NCBI RefSeq assembly: GCF_902167145.1 | Contig: NC_050096.1 | Coordinates: 293,892,200-293,956,199, forward strand | Length of the DNA stretch: 64,000 bases | Direction of reading: 5' to 3' | From: Zea mays | Lineage: Eukaryota; Streptophyta; Magnoliopsida; Poales; Poaceae | Part shown: piece after piece, positions 21,601 to 31,596 of the stretch | Numbering within the stretch: position 1 is the first letter of the stretch | Layout of the letters: each line of letters starts with the position of its first letter | Notes under the pieces: model-generated | Databases searched by the model: none | Seen by the model: the letters and a program-made list of their open reading frames with translations, nothing else | Told to the model about the DNA's origin: nothing | Program-made: the position numbers and the translations under genes

Positions 21601-24461
21601 TTCTACCGACGAACAAGTCCTAATGTTCGAAACAAGAGGAAATAAACACGACTTTATACCCAAATGTTTAGGCCTCAGCAGCCACAAAGAACAAACACAC
21701 GTACTTGGGGTAACAATGGTACCTAGACTTAGACGTCGGCAGCGCCCTTGGCGGTTGTCCCGACCTACAGCAGATGTCTTAGTACTTAAAGCTATTACAT
21801 CTTGCTCTCAAGAGGGTACCATTACAAACGGGACTCCGGGTCCATTCCCGCAGGAATGAACAACCTCCACACCAGGAGGCCTGCGGGATAACAAACTCCA
21901 GGTGGCTCGCCAGCGAGCGCTGCACCAGCAGCGCGACAGCGACCTCCGCCTCGGGCGGCTAGACAACAGCAGCGATGGCCTCAGGGCAAACACTACTGCT
22001 GAAAGGGCCTTGTTCACATCCCCTCACGGGGGAAGAGAACCAGCCATTAAAGCCAAGGAGCCGGAGGTCCGGAGCGCAGGTGGCACTGACGGTCTCGTCG
22101 ACAGAAGCAACCACCGCTGCGGTGGGAAGCCTCATCAGCGGCGGCCACCACTTCAGCACCGGTGACAGCAGTCACCTGCGCACGGCACGACCGTCGCCCG
22201 GGTGGAGGACGGACAGCTGCACCCTGACCAGGCAGCAGCAGTTTGCCTTCCCCCGCATGGCTGGAGGACGCCTCCTCCGCAGGGCTAGAGGATGCCCTTC
22301 TTCCCCGAATGGTGGAAGAAGAAGCGGGTCATCGGCCCACGCGGGAGGCAGGACCCAACTCGGCGCGCCCTCCTCCCCAGCTCGGATGATGAACATCCTT
22401 GAAGCTGAGGGCGGGGCAGAGGCCACAACCCGGCTTGCTTCACCCCACCACAAGGCTGGTGATCATCCCTACGGATGACCATTGGTGAGGGACTGCAGCC
22501 GGGCTGCATGATGAAAATCCTTGAAGCCGAGCGGTGATTGAAGAGCGCCAACCCCCATGGGGTCGCGCTCCTCAAGCAGCAGCAAAAAGAAGGCAACGCA
22601 GGTGCACCCCATCTGGGGGCTCGGAAGGTGGAAGGGCACGATGAATGCGAGGAGTGCGAAGGCATGGCTACTGCCCGGGGGATCAATCCCTTTTTAAAGG
22701 CATATCTCCTCACTCGCACCCCCAAGCGTCACGGGCAAAGTCTCCACCGACGTGCTCCAGGGTTCCCACCCTACGACACGGGGGCTGGGTCCCACACGTC
22801 ATGCGAGCTGACCCAAAACGCAAAAAAGGCAAACCACCGCACGCGAAGCATGTAACCGCCCCGCGGTTATAAGCATTCCCCCATCCTCGCCGAAACCAGC
22901 GGTCGAAAGGGCGGACCGCCATGCAGGAAGCACGCAACCGCACCACAGTTGTGCACCCTTTCGGCTTCGTCGCATCCAGGGTCCAGCATGGAGGCCCGGG
23001 CCCACATGTCATGTAACCGACGCGCGCCGGCTACTACGTGCAAGGAAACCGCACTGCCACTCGCGCCAATGTCGCGTCTCCTCGACTGCAAAACCAGTGT
23101 CGCGACTCGAGGCAGCCCTGCGCGTGACCCAATAGTGCCAATTGAGTGCAAAGATCACGGGTCAGTCAGCCGTGGGGATAGGCACGACGGTTGATATGAC
23201 CAGAGGCGGGCCGGCAGTCATTGCAGCAACAGACGGGCGGAAGCAGCGGTCCAATCACCTACAGGCTCGCATCCTCTCCCGAAACGGCAGGGGAGCCCTC
23301 TCCCGTGGAGTAAAGACGACGCGCCCGTCTTCCGTTCCTCGAACGGCTCGCGCACGAGCAACAGATGCCCTGCGAATCGCCCGTCCCGTCGCATTAACTC
23401 CTTGGCAGGGCAAGCGACACCTCCGGCAGGAGAAGCGGGTGTTGTTTCACCTCCGTCATGATGGTCGTGTCAAAAAAGGTGCACCACATTATTTAAATTC
23501 ATTTCCTTTTCCTCTCTCTCTCTCTCTCTTGCCACAGGGACCGGGAAAAGGGATATTCCGAAAAGGATCCTTATCAGCGAAGGAAATGGGCCCCGAGCCC
23601 TCCTACTGATAAGGGGTTTGAAGGTTGTGCCCTTCGGGGTTCGGCAACCGCCCCAGAGCACTCGGGCTCCGAGCCCATGACTGATCAGGGGTTCGAAGGC
23701 TGGCCCCTCGGAAGGGTTCGAGAGCCGCCCTAGAGCACGCAGGTCAGGGATGACCCTGGGTACGTCCGTTACATGGCTGAGGCTCGGGCTACGCTCCCGA
23801 GGTACCCTAGGACATTTCCGAGACCAGCGGGAACGATTTGTAACAGAATCCCACTGGAGGGAGGCATCAAGCCCTCGGACCCTATCGAATGGGTCCAGGT
23901 CTAGCAAATCACCTATAGGTACTTTTGGAGCGCACCTCTGGGCCACTAGCCGACCCTTATCGAACGGGGCTCGGGCGTCCACTCGGATCACCCGTTAGCA
24001 ACTCACTGGAAACACCGCGTTCGGTGCCCTCCGAGGGTAACACGGCGCTTTCCCCCTTCCTCCTTGCGGAAAGGCGACGAAGGGGCGTACAATAAAAGTC
24101 GAGACGATCCTTGATCGTCCTCTCGCTCCGTGCAGAGGCTCGGGGGCTGCTCTCGCACCAGGCTACGGCCGAACCGTTGACCACGTCAACAAACCAGCGT
24201 GAAAACTCGGAGCCTGACCATGCACCCGGGCTACAGCCAGGCCGCATGAGGGAACAACAAGGCCGACCGAGGCATCGCAAAAAGAATTAAGACCTCAGAG
24301 GAGTCAAACCACTCCTCCGAGGCCTCGGGGGCTACACCTGACGGGTGCGCTCGCGCGCACCCATCGGTACCAAACACGACCGGAAGAGGCCAGTCCCCTT
24401 GCAAAAATCTGGCAGAACCTCCAAGCGAGTGCCCGCACTCCCTTTGAGGCTCGGGGGCTAC
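21601..24461 (+). other. Doke-like 3' non-coding region and polypurine tract
   Basis: I find no pol domain or credible exon here; the many open frames are GC-rich artefacts. Two related blocks around 23590-23740 (TTCGAAGG..GGCCCCTCG..AGGGTTC) are shared with the Huck element at 53552-53765. The last bases, GAGGCTCGGGGGCTAC (24446-24461), are the polypurine tract. The paired phrases AACATCCTTGAAGCTGAGG (22389) and AAATCCTTGAAGCCGAGCGG (22515) also recur in Huck. Confidence 0.6.
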
Positions 24462-25799
24462 TGTCAGGTACCATAATTAGAGGTACCCCCAATACTCCTA
24501 AACGTGGCCGGGAAACATCTTCAAAACAAACCATAAACAGCTGATAAAGCGCGGTTCAAGTCAAGGCCACGACTACCAAGGGACGCGACCTCATCCGAGC
24601 CCAGCCTCGGCCTCAAATGGGAACAGTAGTCCCGGGCGGATTCACGCCTCGCACGAGGGCCTCCTCAGGCAGTGAGCGCACCCTCGGCTCGCCTGAAGCC
24701 CAGCTTGGGCAGACTTTGTCGTGCAGCGACCTCGGCCGGATCGCCCTCCCAACCGACCGTATCGCATGCGCATTTAATGCGGGGATCGCCTGACACCTTA
24801 TCCTGACACGCGTGCCTCAGTCGGCAAGGTCGAAGTGACCGCAGTCACTTCACCCCTTTACTGACCGTTCTGACAGGAAAACAGCACTGTTCGCCCTGTT
24901 CCGACTGCTGTGCCAACCACCAGGGTAAAACTGAGTCACGATCTTCCACGAGTTCGGCCTCGGGCGCAACAGGGAGCTCCGCCTCGCCCGACCTCCGGCC
25001 TCGGCCTCAGCCTCGGCCTCGGGAGAAGGTCTCCGCCTCGCTCGACCCTAGGCCTCGGCCTCGGCCTCAGCCTCAGCCTCGGCCTCGGGAGGAGTCACAT
25101 CCTCGCCCGACCTCGGCCTAGGCCTCAGGAGAAGTATCCGCCTCGCCCGACCTCAGCCTCGGACCGACTACGCCACAGGGGATGCATCATTGCCCTACTC
25201 CTAGCTAGCTGCCTCAGGCTATGAAGGAACAAGACCGGTGTCCCATCTAAGGTTACTCCGGCAACAGGTAATGATGGTTCCCCGCGCGCGCCCATGACGT
25301 CGGTTGCTCTCAAACCCCATACGGAAGCAAGCAAACGTCAGCAGGATCCATGCCGCACCGTCAGCTATGCTTCTACAGGGCTCAAGGCACTTCTCCGACG
25401 GCCACGTTAGCTCTTGTACAGGGCTCAAGGCGCTTCTCCACCAGCCACGTTAGCACATAGCTACACCCCCATTGTACAGCTGGGCATCTCCTTGTATCTA
25501 TAAAAGGGGATGTCCAGGGCCCCCCTAAAGGGGGGCACGTCGAGACACAGAGGTGGAGATTCACGTTGGCACACAGACACGTTCATGTGGACACACGTTG
25601 ACAACGAGGCCTCTCTCTCTCGCTCTCGCCCTCGCTCTCTCGCGACGCTTGTAACCCCTACTACGAGCACCCCGGTGCAGGATAACATAAGACTCATTTC
25701 TCTCGTGTGTTCCATCTTGCATCAACCCATCTGGGCAGGGGCACACAGCAACAAATTTACTGGTTGGTTGACGGACCTCGCGGGTCCGAAACGCCGACA
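24462..25799 (+). repeat. 3' LTR of the Doke-like element
   Basis: The LTR is 1338 bp, TGTCAGGTACCATAATTAGA to GCCGACA, with TATAAAAG at 25499-25506. It differs from the 5' LTR by many substitutions and small indels. CATAG follows as the right target-site copy. Confidence 0.85.
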
Positions 25800-25804
25800 C
25801 ATAG

Positions 25805-27200
25805 TATCATGCTGAAACCAAGATTTGGATCGATAGTGCGATTCTGTTGACGTGAATTATGGTTAACACATAGTAATTAGATGGTTAACAGAACCTATAA
25901 GGAGTTAGATGGTTGACACAACTGTTAGATGGTTAACACAACCTATCTTCATTATAAGATTTGGATGGTAGTGTGATTCTGTTGACCTGATTTATGGTTA
26001 ACACACAGTATGGTTAATGGTTAATACTTAATAGTATGGTCAACATACAACTAAGAGGTAAGGAGTTAGACTCACTAAAACTAATAATTTGATGTCAGTA
26101 GCAAGAGGTTTTCAAACAGTCTAGTTAATAGCCTAGCTAATAATTGGCTATATCTCTTCATTGATTTATTAGTTAGCCCAACCTAGCTAATAACTAGCTA
26201 AAGATATAGTTGTCTCTCCTTAACTTCATTAGAGAAAGTGTTATAGCATATGTAGATTTTGAAATGTGTGGTACTCATTAGAACTATATGCCAATTTCAA
26301 GTATCTATTTGTCTCAATAAATGGTAAAGAAGAACAAGGAAATGAACAGGTTCGGTGACATCATTACAATGGCTTTGTTCAACACGAGAGGATGACCAAG
26401 TTGGATATGATATTTATGTTTATAAATTATTTTATGACTTGAAATTTTTTGTGTGACTTTATTTTTTAGCAAAGTCAATTTAGTTTCGGCTTCAAAAAAT
26501 ATTTTCGTGTTGCACTAAAAATACATGGCAATAAAGAAATGGAAATCAGGGCTTCCAAGCAACTCTCAACTAATAGTCAGTTAACTAATAATTAGCCTAG
26601 CAACTTACTAACATGCTAACTATTAGCCCTAGTAGATTCAAACATGGCCTTAGATGGTTAACACACAACCCATCTTCATTACATGAGCTAAGGAGTTAAA
26701 TATAGCTAAGAAATTAAATTACTCGATGAGATAAGGAGGTAGATGGTTGACACACAACCTATTTTTATTACAAGAGGTAAGGAGATAAGGAGTTAAATCA
26801 CTCAATAAGGTGAGGAGTTAGATGGTTAACACACAACCGGTTTTTATTAAGGAGGCAAGGAGTTAGATGGTTAACACACACACCCCATCTTCATTGTAGA
26901 AGGTAAGGAGTTAGATGATTAACCCACAAGCCATCTTCGTTATAGGATCTAGATTGGCATTGTGTTGTTGACATTGTTGCACATAGGTAAGGAGTTAGAT
27001 CATTCGACGAGGTAAAAAGTTAGATGGTTAACACATGTAAGGAGTCAGGTCACTCGATGAGATGATGTAAGGAGTTAGATGGTTAACTCATACGGTAAGG
27101 AGTTAGATCGCTCGATGAGGTAAGAGGAGTCATATTGTTTGATGAGATGACATAAGAGTTATAAGGTTAACACACAAATAAGGAGTTAAAATTATCGATA
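25805..27200. repeat. Region of scattered degenerate TTAGATGGTTAACACA motifs
   Basis: Variants of AAGGAGTTAGATGGTTAACA(CACAACC) recur at irregular spacing. Examples are near 25880, 25905, 25925, 26645, 26820, 26860, 26905, 27010 and 27075, often followed by (T)CTTCATTA. A block at 26080-26650 lacks the motif and instead has CTAGCTAATAA-type words. No coding region is supported. The array looks like an old degenerated satellite-like expansion or part of an unrecognised element. Confidence 0.55.
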
Positions 27201-27978
27201 TCATTGAATTGTTCACAAAAAATGCACCAGATTTAAACTGCACATACTAGCGCTGATGCTCTATGAGAATAGAATACATTTTCGGGTTGCATATATGAGT
27301 GTTGGATGATATACCACCGATGGACAACCGTGGTGTGCTCAAGAACAACTATGTTAGGACACCACATGCGTCATAACTAGGGTTATTTAACTAGGTTAAC
27401 TAACAACGATCTTGAACAACGTCACATGTTTCCTCCTGAACTCCCAAATATCAGAGTCTGTTTGATTAGATTGTGTTTGGTTGGGTTGTGAATGCAAAAA
27501 AAATGTCGTAGACTGTGAGCTATAAAAAATATATGGGTTGTGAGTTGTAAAAAATAACCCGAAAGTCATGGAATTTGTTGTGGTTGTGCGAGTAACTGAT
27601 GAGCGGACGCTGCCACTGTCGATTGGTGATGGAAAAGAATGAAGTAGATTTTTTCACTTTATCAGTGGCAAGCGGGTAATATTTATAATTTCACCCAAAA
27701 ACCACTAAAAGTAGATCTAGACATGCTTTCAATTTTTCACTCCGAGAAAGTCGGTTTTGAGAAAAAAGTTGTTGACTAAAAAAATAGTTACAGTCAAGAC
27801 ATCTAAAAATAGTGATATGTTGGTCAATTTCGTATTTGAGCTTAACAAGGAACTAACAAAGGTTTTAAAATGGGCATATTTAGGGGTTAATGTCCATTCA
27901 CGAGGGAGATTTTCCAGACAACGGAGTAGTGGACATCTTCTTAAAACGATTTGTACAAACAAGGAAAAAACGGTGTTC
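27201..27978. other. Low-copy intergenic DNA, nothing recognised
   Basis: This is AT-rich sequence without a plausible exon. Frames at 27729-28043 have no similarity I recognise and overlap the 3' end of the LTPG transcript. Confidence 0.4.
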
Positions 27979-27984
27979 TTTATT
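27979..27984 (-). terminator. Possible poly(A) signal of the LTPG gene
   Basis: AATAAA on the minus strand lies about 155 bases past the stop codon of the LTPG gene, a normal plant 3' UTR distance. Plant signals are loose, so the call is tentative. Confidence 0.45.
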
Positions 27985-28140
27985 GTGACAGCCAAATACA
28001 AGCAATAATACAAATGCGACGCCCAATTATCTATACTCGACAATGCTCAACCAATGCGGAACAGTGACACCACAAATCCTGAATGTCGAATGTCTGGATC
28101 CCCAACGCCGTGGGCAACAGAGCTAGAGGAGCCAAGATTG

Positions 28141-28920
28141 TCACGCGGCCGAGATGCCGTAGACAGTAACAGCCGCAAATGCCAGCACCAGGCTCACCGC
28201 CCCCCGGGTCGACGCGGCGCCGGACGTCAGGAACGGGGCCGTCGGCGTCGCCTTCGATCCAGTGCCGGTTCCTGCATCGGTTCGTGTCGTGTAAGAGAGA
28301 AGCCGTGGACAGCTGAACCGTATGATGATTGATGAGCACAGTTGTTCGTCGCCTTACCTGCGGTCGCTGGTACGCCAGCCGACGGCGTGGCCGGCGTCGC
28401 AGCGCCCGGAGCGCTGCCGCCGCCAGCAGCTGCCAAAGCAAGGAATGCGGTCAATTAGCACGCCTCAACAAAAAGGACTGTAGGAGTATGCAAGAATCAC
28501 GTCGCTCGGCAGCCGGCACCACCAGCAGCAGCTCTGCACTGCACCGGTGGGGTCCTGTCGAGTGGAGCACTTACAGTTGCACTTGCTCGCCGGCGGGGTC
28601 TTGACGTTGCACGCCTGGGGGAGCTGGAGCGCGCGCGTCTTGTCGACGGTGACACCGCCGAGGGACGAGGAGTCGCCGCTGAGCGCGGCGCAGAGGCACT
28701 GCGGGTTGGTCTGCACGACGCTGGCGAGCTGCGAGCAGCACGAGGACGGCGGCGCCGACACGTTGCCGCTGATGTAGTTGAGGCACGGGTACAGGCTGAT
28801 CAGCGTGGTCGTGCACCCGGACTGCGCCGACGCCGAGGCCACCAGCGCCGCCGCCACGGCGGCCGCCAGGAGCCACGCCACGCCCGACGCTCCTGCTCTT
28901 GCTGCTGCTGCCGCCGCCAT
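28141..28920 (-). CDS. GPI-anchored lipid-transfer-like protein (LTPG), three exons
   Basis: Exons are 28920-28575, 28429-28358 and 28271-28141, with introns of 145 and 86 bases bounded by GTAAGTG..GGCAG and GTAAGG..TGCAG, both phase 1. The 182-residue product starts with a signal peptide (about 1-33, ending ASASAQ). The eight-cysteine lipid-transfer motif follows: C36, C46, C61-C62, C75-x-C77, C104, C114. A Ser/Pro/Ala/Thr-rich linker leads to a hydrophobic C-terminus (AVSLVLAFAAVTVYGISAA) after small residues, as expected for GPI attachment. Proteins of this family sit on the outer plasma membrane and take part in cuticle or wall lipid export. The specific ligand cannot be read from sequence. 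This is the only complete ordinary host gene in the window, and a similar partial gene lies at the right edge. The exon joins are inferred but keep frame throughout. Confidence 0.9.
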
Positions 28921-29060
28921 TTCTCTCCACGCGTCGATCGTTAACGCGAGAGCCGAGAGGGCAGGCCTCCCCGAGGTCTCGGACAGGAAGCTGAACTGCC
29001 GGTTCGTGTTGTTTGGATTCGTGTGCTTGAGTTGTGTTCTTTGGATTTGTGTTGATGAGG

Positions 29061-29070
29061 TTTTTATAGG
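29061..29070 (-). promoter_or_regulatory. TATA box of the LTPG gene
   Basis: CCTATAAAAA on the minus strand lies about 140 bases before the ATG at 28920, leaving room for a 5' leader of roughly 110 bases. No other strong TATA is nearer. Confidence 0.65.
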
Positions 29071-29456
29071 ACTGGTTCGTTTGGGAAGTTGGATGGGTTA
29101 GTTAACTTTGGTGATCTGCCGCTTCCTAATCTGACTGGGAAATCATCTTTTTCTCTTCGACTGGTGCAGGAGTGGACGAGTGGTTACGAGATCGATAGTA
29201 CTTAATTCGGGGAATCTGCTGAAAAATTGGTGCTCTGAATTTCAACCTGACGCTGGCCCTTGCCGTGTTAGGTGATGCAAGCAACTGTATAAGCAACAAT
29301 TCTGGTCACTGTGAGCACGACGGTTGACCAGCACACCCGTTTCGAATTTTTTTCATCCTGGATACTACTACTTCCACTGAATATAGAAATAAATCATGAT
29401 ATTCATATTTGACTACTTTTGATTAAAATGATGAATGGTACTAATTATTTCTTTTA

Positions 29457-29574
29457 GGGCAGTTTAGCAATCTTATTTTTCTTAAAGATTTTTCATTTTC
29501 TTAAGAGAAAAATGAACTAATTTCTCTTGATAAAATAAAAATTTATTGAAAAAATAGGGTTGCTAAACTAGCCC
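29457..29574. mobile_element. 118-bp Tourist-like MITE
   Basis: The ends are inverted repeats: GGGCAGTTTAGCAA at left and TTGCTAAACTAGCCC at right. Both sides carry TTA (29454-29456 and 29575-29577), the three-base duplication typical of PIF/Harbinger elements. It lies about 540 bp upstream of the LTPG start codon. Confidence 0.7.
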
Positions 29575-29887
29575 TTAAAATATTAAATGATGCTACCAAA
29601 CTCATAACCGGAAGAAATTTCTAATGATTATAATAACATTATAAAAAAAAGAGTCCGAGTTCAGTTTTGATTTCGAGACAGCATACGGTTGACAACTATA
29701 CTCTTGTTTTGAAATAAACAGGATATTTATTAACTGCAAAACACCCCGATACAAAAAAGAAAGCTTCCACGTAAATATAAAAATATTCTTTTGATTTATG
29801 GACAACCAATTTGCATACGACGCAATAATATAGGCACGCATCTTAGCCATTCTATTGCATTTATAATCTTCGCATATAGGCGATTTA

Positions 29888-30078
29888 GAGTGTGTTTGGT
29901 TAAATGTTTATGGAGAAGGATGGAGGGAAAGACTATAGTTTTTATAATGTTTGGATGAGATTCACGTAGGAGCAAGATAAACTCCTGAGTAGTTTTTGGT
30001 GGCGGCGTGATCCAAAAAAAATTGAATGGACCATGTCGCCCCGTCTTATCCTACTTTGACATCAAACTAAACACGTTC
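29888..30078. mobile_element. 191-bp Tourist-like MITE
   Basis: Left end GAGTGTGTTTGGTT and right end AACTAAACACGTTC form imperfect inverted repeats, with TTA on both sides (29885-29887 and 30079-30081). The GTGTTTGGTT-type terminus is common among grass Tourist-like MITEs. Confidence 0.65.
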
Positions 30079-30628
30079 TTAATCTTCAAAACATGAGTTC
30101 TGTTCATGTTACCCTTAATAAAACAGTTCCAGGTATAGTCGTGTAGTTGTACTTGTTAAACTGTGAATATGGAAACGTACAAATGTGCACTATTATTATG
30201 TGTTCCTTTGTTCTAAGGGGGCTGCTAAGCCGCCATCCATCCAGTAAACATTGACGCCTACCCATATTATGTTGTTGTTCAACTACCCTAATGGCTTTTA
30301 CCAAATCGTTAGGCTATCTCCAGTTCTCCACCAGTTTTTCTATCTTATTCTCTACCTCATCTTCTATTTCAAATTTCACTTCGTGAACATTTCTATCTAC
30401 ACAAACAGTATTTTACACGACCATATGCAGGGCCGTGCCGGTAAAATTTGAGGCCCTGTACAAATTCTGAAATGAGGCCTCTTTTATTAGTCAAGGTTAT
30501 TTATCGTCGGTGAACGAAACGTCATACTGCACGTATATAGGCTGTGCTCACGTCTCACAGTCATAAAATAGACGCATGAGTAAAGAATTAGAGACTAAGA
30601 ACAACTCCAAAAGACTCTGTATTCTTTC

Positions 30629-31291
30629 TGTTGGTGACTTGTTCTCAAATGCTTCGAATTAAGAACAAGGCAACATAAAAAGTGTTACACATTAAAGTCC
30701 TTCGTCCTTCGAAACATTATGTCCCTTCGGGAAATAATGATTTAGGACGAAGGTCATCATAGACATACCTTCGGGAATATAATAAGTAATGCCGAAGGAT
30801 TCATATAAAGCATGAAATATAAACATCAACATAAAATCATTTCTATTTTATTAACATGGAGAAATAGAAATGATTTTAAATTACAAATGTACCTTTGGTC
30901 CTGAGAGAAGGTAAAAAGTACAAGCGTGACGCAAAAGCCAATGCCAAGTCCGCGTGAACAGTACGGGAGTACTGTTCATCTATTTATAGACGCGGGACGC
31001 AGCCCACGTAAAATTACATCCATGTCCATTACATTTGTTAACGGCTTATGGAAATCTATCGAGGCCCCCGAAGTCTTTTCATCTTTAAGTCGGTTCCCCC
31101 TTCTGCCATCGCGCCGAAGCTTCCCTGCGCACAGCTTCGGCTACACTCGACCTTCGTCTGGTTCAGGCTTCGTCCTGGCCGTGCTCCATATTCATAATTC
31201 TGGATCCGAAAATACCTGTTCACATAATCCACTCGGAAAACATTGTCAAATCATGTTTTTGAGGACCTTCGGAGGACGAAGGCCCCCAACA
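30629..31291 (-). repeat. 3' LTR of the Zeon-type element
   Basis: The LTR is 663 bp and indistinguishable from the 5' LTR. It contains a 17-bp perfect inverted repeat (30832-30848 with 30862-30878) downstream of the promoter in transcript sense. Confidence 0.95.
30832..30878 (-). repeat. 17-bp-stem hairpin in the Zeon LTR
   Basis: The arms read TAAAATCATTTCTATTT and AAATAGAAATGATTTTA with a 13-base loop. The hairpin lies 103-156 bases downstream of the minus-strand TATA box, probably within the transcribed leader. The same hairpin is at 37514-37560 in the other LTR. Confidence 0.7.
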
Positions 31292-31444
31292 GTAGCCCCT
31301 CGCAATATTAATTTGTAAATAATAAATTCAGATTGCGATATGGACGAAGGCCTTGAGCCGAAGGTCCGAAAAAACACCTTCCCTTTGCTAGAATAGCAAC
31401 ATCTACTGACAAGCGGGGCCTTTCAATTTTCAACGCCCTAGGCG

Positions 31445-31452
31445 TATAAATA
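31445..31452 (+). promoter_or_regulatory. TATA box of the antisense gene in Zeon
   Basis: TATAAATA stands 145 bases before the ATG at 31597, on the plus strand, inside the element but outside the LTR. The spacing suits a transcript starting near 31475-31480 and opposed to the LTR-driven RNA. Confidence 0.6.
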
Positions 31453-31596
31453 AGATCACATCGCGAACTGATTTGGTACGCACACTTGCCTTCTGCTTCG
31501 GCCCACTAAAATTTTTAGCTCTTGTGCACTAAGATTTGCTGATCTTTTTGATTTTTAAGCTTCGGACTTAGAAACAGTTTTTGAGCGCTTCCGAAG

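Larger units (their letters stand above)
3222..25799 (+). mobile_element. Tat-lineage Gypsy LTR retrotransposon (Doke/Huck-like), decayed, with nested Ji-type element
   Basis: LTRs at 3222-4547 and 24462-25799 both run TG...CA. The element is flanked by the 5-bp duplication CATAG (3217-3221 and 25800-25804). A purine tract GAGGCTCGGGGGCTAC precedes the 3' LTR. Internal order is gag, protease, RT, RNase H, a second RNase H, integrase, which is the Tat-lineage Gypsy order, followed by a long non-pol 3' region with a minus-strand reading-frame remnant. Gag and pol carry several stops and frame changes, so this copy is dead. A Copia element (6851-15775) splits gag; without it and its duplication the element is about 13.6 kb. 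The LTRs differ at many sites and in length (1326 against 1338), so it is older than its passenger. The name Doke is tentative. Confidence 0.85.

Noticed and set aside
21808..24280. Several 60-190-codon frames after integrase in the Doke-like and Huck elements as extra genes
   Set aside because: They shift frame between the two elements and show no splice structure or known domain, apart from the antisense tail at 20694-21373.
26080..26650. Possible MITE or hAT element with CTAGCTAATAA words and a GGCCATGTTTGAATC-like right end
   Set aside because: A matching left terminus and a target-site duplication could not be found, so I left it within the unexplained repeat region.
29888..30078. Regulatory exon or upstream ORF of the LTPG gene
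   Set aside because: The block is bounded by MITE-type inverted repeats and TTA duplications, which explains it better.
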